12,449 bases of DNA from Dysgonamonadaceae bacterium (GTDB taxonomy: Bacteria > Bacteroidota > Bacteroidia > Bacteroidales > Azobacteroidaceae): assembly GCA_031284225.1 (NCBI GenBank), contig JAITAH010000040.1, positions 1 to 12,449 on the forward strand, written 5' to 3'. Positions 7,845 through 12,449 of the stretch are shown here, piece after piece. The notes below the pieces were generated by a model that had not been told where the DNA came from, did not search any database, and saw only the letters and a program-made list of their open reading frames with translations. A program made the position numbers and the translations under genes. The stretch's first letter is position 1. The number at the start of each line of letters is the position of its first letter.

Positions 7845-9098
7845 ATGAAAATTTTAATCTTATTTTGGGCAACCCTGATGTCGATTCTTCTGTTTTCGTG
7901 CGACGAAAACAGTAACGGGAACGAGGATACACTTTCTTCCCCGATCATCATTTCTCTGTCGGACGCGGAAATTCAAATGAAAGATGGCGGGAATCATTCT
8001 GCCATGAACCTGTTTTCGATTATCCACGAATTGCAGGATAATGACGAAAACATTGTCTTTTCCCCTTTGAGCCTGAACATGGCGCTGGCAATGGTTTGGA
8101 ACGGCGCCGGCGGCGAAACGAAGCAAGCCATACAAAAAACAATGGGCATGAACGATTATTCCCCGAAGGAAGTCAACGAATATTTTAAGAAGCTGAGGGA
8201 ATCCTTTATCAAAACCGACCCGACCGTTCAGTTAGCCATTGCCAATTCCATCTGGTATCATCAGGATTTTTCGGTAAAAGACGATTTTATCCGGACCAAC
8301 AAAACCTGGTACAACGCAGAAACAAACAAAATCGACTTCGACAGTCCTCAAGCGCCGACGATTATCAACCAATGGTGCTCTGAACATACCAACGGACGAA
8401 TAAAAGAAATGGTTAAAACGATATCTTCCAATACCGTCATGTACTTGTTGAACGCCCTTTATTTCAAAGGCGCTTGGGCGGATGAATTCGGTTTCAATCA
8501 ATCGGCCACGGCAAACGCTCCGTTTACCAAAGAAGACGGAAGCAAGGTTACTGTCCAAATGATGAAGCAAAACCGAACTTTAGATTATTACAAGGACGAT
8601 TATTTGGCGTTGACCTCTTTACCTTACGGAAATCAGGCTTACAGTATGCTGTTTGTACTCCCCAATTCCGGCGTTTCGTTCGATGCTTTAGTAACTCAAC
8701 TGAAACAGGAAGGCTATTGGGAACAATGCCTGCGGTCGATATCAACCTACGACGTGAATTTATATATTCCTCGCTTCAAAACCGAATATGAAATCAAACT
8801 GAACGACGCGCTCAAAGAATCGGGAATGGGAATTGCCTTCGGGAAAATGGCCGATTTCTCAGCCATTTCAGATATACCCGTATTCATTTCGGAAGCTAAA
8901 CAAAAATCGTTTATCGAAGTCAACGAAGAAGGAACGGAAGCGGCGGCGGTAACCAGCATAGAAATGATGGTTACCAGCGCCGGCCCGCCTCCCGAACCGG
9001 AAAAAGTAACTTTCCGCGCCGACCGTCCTTTTCTGTTCGCCATTCAGGAAAATTCGACGGGAACGATCCTGTTTATGGGTAAGATCGGAAAGCCGTAA
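7845..9098 (+). CDS. Serpin-family protease inhibitor, lipoprotein
   Basis: Serpins trap serine or cysteine proteases by cleavage-triggered insertion of their reactive-centre loop. The ATG at 7845 gives 417 residues and begins directly with a lipoprotein signal (MKILILFWAT..., lipobox LFSC, Cys19). An in-frame ATG at 7815 would add ten residues before it. The acidic residues after the cysteine (CDENSNGNED) resemble Bacteroidota surface-export signals. Serpin marks are FSPLS (72-76), NALYFKGAW (203-211), the hinge EEGTEAAAVT (361-370) and the signature FRADRPFLFAI near the C-terminus. The small-residue hinge indicates an inhibitory serpin. Counting a standard 17-residue loop from Glu361 puts Thr377 at P1 and Ser378 at P1'. 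Lipoprotein serpins are known in Bacteroidota, for example miropin of Tannerella forsythia. The gene lies 94 nt before the HTCS gene on the same strand, inside a PUL. Its target protease is unknown. Confidence 0.96.
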   Translation: MKILILFWATLMSILLFSCDENSNGNEDTLSSPIIISLSDAEIQMKDGGNHSAMNLFSIIHELQDNDENIVFSPLSLNMALAMVWNGAGGETKQAIQKTMGMNDYSPKEVNEYFKKLRESFIKTDPTVQLAIANSIWYHQDFSVKDDFIRTNKTWYNAETNKIDFDSPQAPTIINQWCSEHTNGRIKEMVKTISSNTVMYLLNALYFKGAWADEFGFNQSATANAPFTKEDGSKVTVQMMKQNRTLDYYKDDYLALTSLPYGNQAYSMLFVLPNSGVSFDALVTQLKQEGYWEQCLRSISTYDVNLYIPRFKTEYEIKLNDALKESGMGIAFGKMADFSAISDIPVFISEAKQKSFIEVNEEGTEAAAVTSIEMMVTSAGPPPEPEKVTFRADRPFLFAIQENSTGTILFMGKIGKP

Positions 9099-9192
9099 AA
9101 ATAACTTTCTTTGCTGATTTTGACGCAGGCGCTCGCAATTTTTATTTATCTGTGTCTTAATATGGAAAATTTCATCTATATTTGCCTGCGAT
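9099..9192 (+). promoter_or_regulatory. Serpin-HTCS intergenic region with candidate HTCS promoter
   Basis: These 94 bases show no clear intrinsic terminator. TATATTTG at 9177-9184 is an exact match to the -7 consensus TAnnTTTG. It lies only 8 nt before the ATG at 9193, so a transcript from it would be leaderless or nearly so. No convincing TTTG -33 box lies 19-21 nt upstream. A TTTTGAC (9118-9124) matches the first seven bases of the motif repeated upstream of susC. Read-through from the serpin is also possible. Confidence 0.45.
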
Positions 9193-12100
9193 ATGATGAA
9201 AAAACGAATTATCTACTGTTTGGTTATCTGGTTGTTTCCTTATTCTACGCAAGGGGAAGAACATTTTTATTTTCAACGCTTCAATGTAGAGGACGGGCTG
9301 CCCCAGAATACGGTTGCCTGCATCCTGCAAGACAGACAGGGTTTTGTATGGTTCGGCACCAAAGACGGTCTGAGCCGTTACGACGGCTATTCTTTCCGGA
9401 ACTTCCGGCACAACAAAGAGGACGCCGGCAGTATCGGAAACAATTTCATCCGAAGCCTCTTTCAGGAAGAAGGCAGCGATATTATCTGGGTGGGTACGGA
9501 CGAAGGGGCTTACCGGTATCATCCGGCCACGGAAACGTTTTCGCATTTCGATCTGCAAACGGCGGGCGGAATCCGGATTGAAAAAGAAGTGAACGATATC
9601 AAATCCGACCGGGAAGGAAACATCTGGTTTGCCGTCGATTGGCAAGGAGTATTCCTCTATAAAACCCGGGAAAACGAATTGATTTTCTACAAATTGAATA
9701 CCATTGTTAATGCATGGAATATTTGTATCGACCGCGACGAAAACGTATGGATAGGCACGCACGGCGGCGGATTGAACCGCTACGACCGAAAGAACGACCG
9801 CTTTGAAACCATTTTGGAAGGCAAAACGGGAGGCAGTGATATTTATTGCCTTTTTCAGGATAATTACAACGACCTGTTGATAGGAAGCGCCAACAGTGGG
9901 GTCAAAAAATTAAGTCTGGTTAACAAACAAATCCAACCGTTATTTGAACCGGAAGGTAAAAAACGGCTTTTTGTCCGAAATATTATCCGGAAATCGGATC
10001 ATGAATTATACATCGGAACCGAATCCGGCGTTGTCATTTACGACACGCAACACAAGACAACTACCTCGCTTACCCACGATTATTTTGACCCGTATTCGCT
10101 TTCGGACAATGCGGTTTACAGCTTGTATAAGGACCGAGAAGGCGGCTTATGGGTCGGAACCTATTTCGGAGGCGTGAATTACTATCCGCCGCAACATACG
10201 CCTTTCACCCGATTCTATCCGCACAGCCGGAGCAATTCGATACAGGGAACACGGGTACGGGAATTTCAACAAGACGTCTATGGCGGATTATGGATCGGAA
10301 CAGAAGACGGTGGACTGAATTATTACAATCCGGCCAATCATTCATTTAAAAACTTCATGCCCAATGGCCAGAGCAGTATTGCCTATCACAATATCCACGG
10401 TTTGTTGGCCGACGGAAACCGGTTGTGGGCAGGCACTTTTACACACGGACTGGACTTGATTGACATTCCAACCCAAAAGGTAATCCGGCATTATCAGAAA
10501 ACCGAAGATCCGAATTCGCTGTGCGACAACAGTATTTTTTCTATTTATAAAGACGATGCGGGGCATTTATGGTTAGGTACCATATACGGTTTATCGTTCT
10601 ATAATCCACAGCAAGAACGTTTTACCAAAATAGATTACGCCGGCGATACGTTTATTTACGATATTTTCCAGTCTTACGACGGACTATTGTGGTTTGCTAC
10701 ATTCAACCAAGGCGTATTCCGTTACAACCCGCGCACTCATGAATGGAAAACGTTTAGACACAACCAGAAAGATCCGAAGAGTTTGGTTTACGACAAGATC
10801 ATCTCGATTTACGAAGACAGCCGGAAAAACCTGTGGTTCACTTCCGAAGGCGGTGGAATCTGCAAATACCATCCCGAAAACGAAACGTTTACGTCTTACT
10901 CGACCAAAGAAGGTTTACCCAACAACATGGTATATAAAATTTTGGAGGATAATAAGGGACAGTTGTGGCTCACTACCAACAGCGGATTGTCGTGCTACAA
11001 CCCAGAAAGCGGATCGATTAAAACGTTTACGCTGGCCAACGGCTTGCTGGGCGACCAGTTTAATTATAAATCGGGATACAAGGCACCCGACGGAACACTG
11101 TATTTCGGCTGTTTGAATGGATTTATTGCATTCGACCCGCTCGCATTTACCGAAAACGATTACATTCCGCCGGTAGTGATTACCGGGTTCCGCCTGCTTA
11201 ACCGGCAAACCGAAACGGCTGTGAACGATTCGAAACGGAACCCGTCAATTTACACCTCCGGAGAGGTACATCTGAAATACAACCAATCGTCGTTCAACAT
11301 CCATTTTGCCGCCCTAAGCTATGTGGCGCCGGGAAAAAACCGCTACGCCTATGTTCTGGACGGTTTCGAGAAGGAGTGGAAACAAGCAGTCGGAGAACAC
11401 AGCGTTACCTATTCAAACATTCCGCCGGGCGTTTATACCTTCCGGCTGAAAGGCAGCAACAACGACGGACGGTGGAATGAAACACCGGCAACGCTTACCA
11501 TTCATATCCATCCGCCTTTTTACAGCACCCAGGGAGCGTATGCCATTTACAGTCTTTTACTCTTGCTGGCCGTCGGGGGAATGATTGTTTACTTCCGAAA
11601 CCGGTTGCTGCAACACAACCGACACAAACTGGAAGTATTTGAAAATGAAAAAAACAGGGAACTCTACAACTCCAAAATCGCCTTTTTTACCAATATTGCC
11701 CACGAAATACGCACACCGCTGAGCCTGATTAAAGGCCCGGTCGAATATATCCTGACGCACGAAACGGAACAGGAAGAAACCATCGAAAACCTGAAAGTCA
11801 TCGAAAAAAACACCAATCGCCTTCTGGATTTATCTAACCAACTGCTCGATTTCCGTCAAATGGAAAGCAACCATTTCCGGTTACATTTCATCCATTCCGA
11901 TATCAAACTAATCCTCCGCGATATTTATACCCGTTTTGAACTTACTGCCCGGCAACAGCACCTGACATTCGACCTGCGGCTTCCGGACGGCAAACTGTCG
12001 GCCGATATCGACCGGGAAGCCTTTACAAAAATCATCAGTAACCTGTTTACGAATGCCATTAAATATGCCGAATCGGAAATTGCAGTAAACCTGAACCGGT

Positions 12101-12449
12101 CGGAAACGGATTTCCGCCTCGAAGTAATGAGCGACGGGCAACGTATCCCCGATGCGTTGAAAGAAAAGATTTTTGAACCGTTTTTCCGGGCAGGCGATGA
12201 AAACGGCGCGAACTTCAAGCCGGGAACCGGACTGGGATTGCCTCTGGCCCGGTCACTGGCATTGGCTCACCAAGGCACACTGTACTGCGAAGTCTCGCCG
12301 GACGCACTGAACGGACTGAATGTATTTGTCCTGCAACTGCCCATCGTCCAGACGGGATCCATGGCGATGCAGGGAAAAAACACGGAGAACGAATCCGAAG
12401 CCTTGCCGGAAGAAGGCGCTTCCTCCGATCAATCGGGAAAACTGACCTT
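9193..12449 (+). CDS. Hybrid two-component system (HTCS) sensor-regulator, partial (C-terminus off window)
   Basis: HTCS proteins join a periplasmic sensor, a histidine kinase, a receiver and an AraC-type DNA-binding domain in one chain; they bind oligosaccharides and activate their PUL. The frame is open for 1085 residues from ATG ATG at 9193 to the window end. A signal peptide or N-terminal anchor (MMKKRIIYCLVIWLF) comes first. About fourteen Reg_prop repeats span 35-649 (for example VWFGTKDGLSRYDG, LWVGTYFGG, LWIGTEDGGLNYY), consistent with two seven-bladed propellers. A Y_Y_Y domain spans about 677-775, and one membrane helix about 781-801. The kinase has the phospho-acceptor His837 (NIAHEIRTPL), N-box Asn950/Asn954, SDG at 980-982, FEPFFR, and the G2 box GTGLGL (1011-1016), ending near 1052. 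An acidic linker follows. The receiver and AraC helix-turn-helix are expected beyond the window but not seen. The likely target is the divergent susC operon. Confidence 0.95.
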   Translation, partial: MMKKRIIYCLVIWLFPYSTQGEEHFYFQRFNVEDGLPQNTVACILQDRQGFVWFGTKDGLSRYDGYSFRNFRHNKEDAGSIGNNFIRSLFQEEGSDIIWVGTDEGAYRYHPATETFSHFDLQTAGGIRIEKEVNDIKSDREGNIWFAVDWQGVFLYKTRENELIFYKLNTIVNAWNICIDRDENVWIGTHGGGLNRYDRKNDRFETILEGKTGGSDIYCLFQDNYNDLLIGSANSGVKKLSLVNKQIQPLFEPEGKKRLFVRNIIRKSDHELYIGTESGVVIYDTQHKTTTSLTHDYFDPYSLSDNAVYSLYKDREGGLWVGTYFGGVNYYPPQHTPFTRFYPHSRSNSIQGTRVREFQQDVYGGLWIGTEDGGLNYYNPANHSFKNFMPNGQSSIAYHNIHGLLADGNRLWAGTFTHGLDLIDIPTQKVIRHYQKTEDPNSLCDNSIFSIYKDDAGHLWLGTIYGLSFYNPQQERFTKIDYAGDTFIYDIFQSYDGLLWFATFNQGVFRYNPRTHEWKTFRHNQKDPKSLVYDKIISIYEDSRKNLWFTSEGGGICKYHPENETFTSYSTKEGLPNNMVYKILEDNKGQLWLTTNSGLSCYNPESGSIKTFTLANGLLGDQFNYKSGYKAPDGTLYFGCLNGFIAFDPLAFTENDYIPPVVITGFRLLNRQTETAVNDSKRNPSIYTSGEVHLKYNQSSFNIHFAALSYVAPGKNRYAYVLDGFEKEWKQAVGEHSVTYSNIPPGVYTFRLKGSNNDGRWNETPATLTIHIHPPFYSTQGAYAIYSLLLLLAVGGMIVYFRNRLLQHNRHKLEVFENEKNRELYNSKIAFFTNIAHEIRTPLSLIKGPVEYILTHETEQEETIENLKVIEKNTNRLLDLSNQLLDFRQMESNHFRLHFIHSDIKLILRDIYTRFELTARQQHLTFDLRLPDGKLSADIDREAFTKIISNLFTNAIKYAESEIAVNLNRSETDFRLEVMSDGQRIPDALKEKIFEPFFRAGDENGANFKPGTGLGLPLARSLALAHQGTLYCEVSPDALNGLNVFVLQLPIVQTGSMAMQGKNTENESEALPEEGASSDQSGKLT

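Noticed and set aside
9124..9190. 7-bp inverted repeat CGCAGGC / GCCTGCG flanking the HTCS promoter
   Set aside because: The arms are 53 nt apart. A 7-bp match somewhere in a stretch of this size has roughly a one-in-four chance of occurring at random.
9111..9762. Two open frames (plus 9111-9581, minus 9172-9762) over the start of the HTCS gene
   Set aside because: Both overlap the first Reg_prop repeats in other frames. The HTCS frame from 9193 is continuous to the window end and carries the domain signatures.
1..12449. CRISPR arrays, insertion sequences, tRNA or rRNA genes, and frameshifted pseudogenes
   Set aside because: Reading both strands, I saw no regularly spaced repeats, transposase motifs, tRNA-like arms or broken frames. 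The six main genes are intact or cut only by the window edges.

Overview
This window looks like Bacteroidota DNA, most likely order Bacteroidales. It carries a SusC/SusD pair, lipoprotein signal peptides, a hybrid two-component sensor of the gut/oral Bacteroidota type, and TAnnTTTG-like -7 promoter boxes; start codons mostly lack Shine-Dalgarno sequences. I cannot name a genus. Nothing marks the segment as foreign: there are no insertion sequences, tRNAs, rRNAs, integrases or CRISPR arrays.

The layout is a polysaccharide utilisation locus (PUL) in two divergent arms. The minus-strand arm, read right to left from about 7472 down to 1, is a tight operon. It encodes a SusC-type TonB-dependent transporter (4419-7472), a SusD-type glycan-binding lipoprotein (2847-4394), a GH43 arabinanase-like lipoprotein (1721-2815), and a secreted seven-repeat FG-GAP/VCBS propeller protein with an Fn3-like domain (1688 leftwards, running off the window). 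Gaps between genes are 24 to 32 nt. The plus-strand arm encodes a lipoprotein serpin (7845-9098) and then a hybrid two-component system (HTCS) sensor (9193 to the window end). The sensor is cut before its expected receiver and AraC-type DNA-binding domains. The first and last genes are long open frames that cross the window edges.

The inferred working model is as follows. The GH43 enzyme and SusD act at the cell surface on an arabinose-containing plant glycan, SusC imports the oligosaccharides, and the propeller protein probably helps bind or display substrate. The HTCS senses a released oligosaccharide in the periplasm and switches on the susC operon. The serpin is the unexpected part: a probably surface-anchored, inhibitory-type protease inhibitor encoded between the regulator and susC.

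The roughly 370-bp divergent intergenic region (7473-7844) is dense with signals. It has three copies of a 9-bp CTGTCAAAA/TTTTGACAG motif, two of them direct repeats exactly 21 bp apart as expected for an AraC-family regulator. It also has a perfect 18-bp palindrome overlapping a candidate -33 box for the serpin, and a 9-bp inverted repeat on the candidate -7 boxes of susC. These are the strongest leads for undescribed biology, together with the PUL-embedded serpin and the propeller protein.
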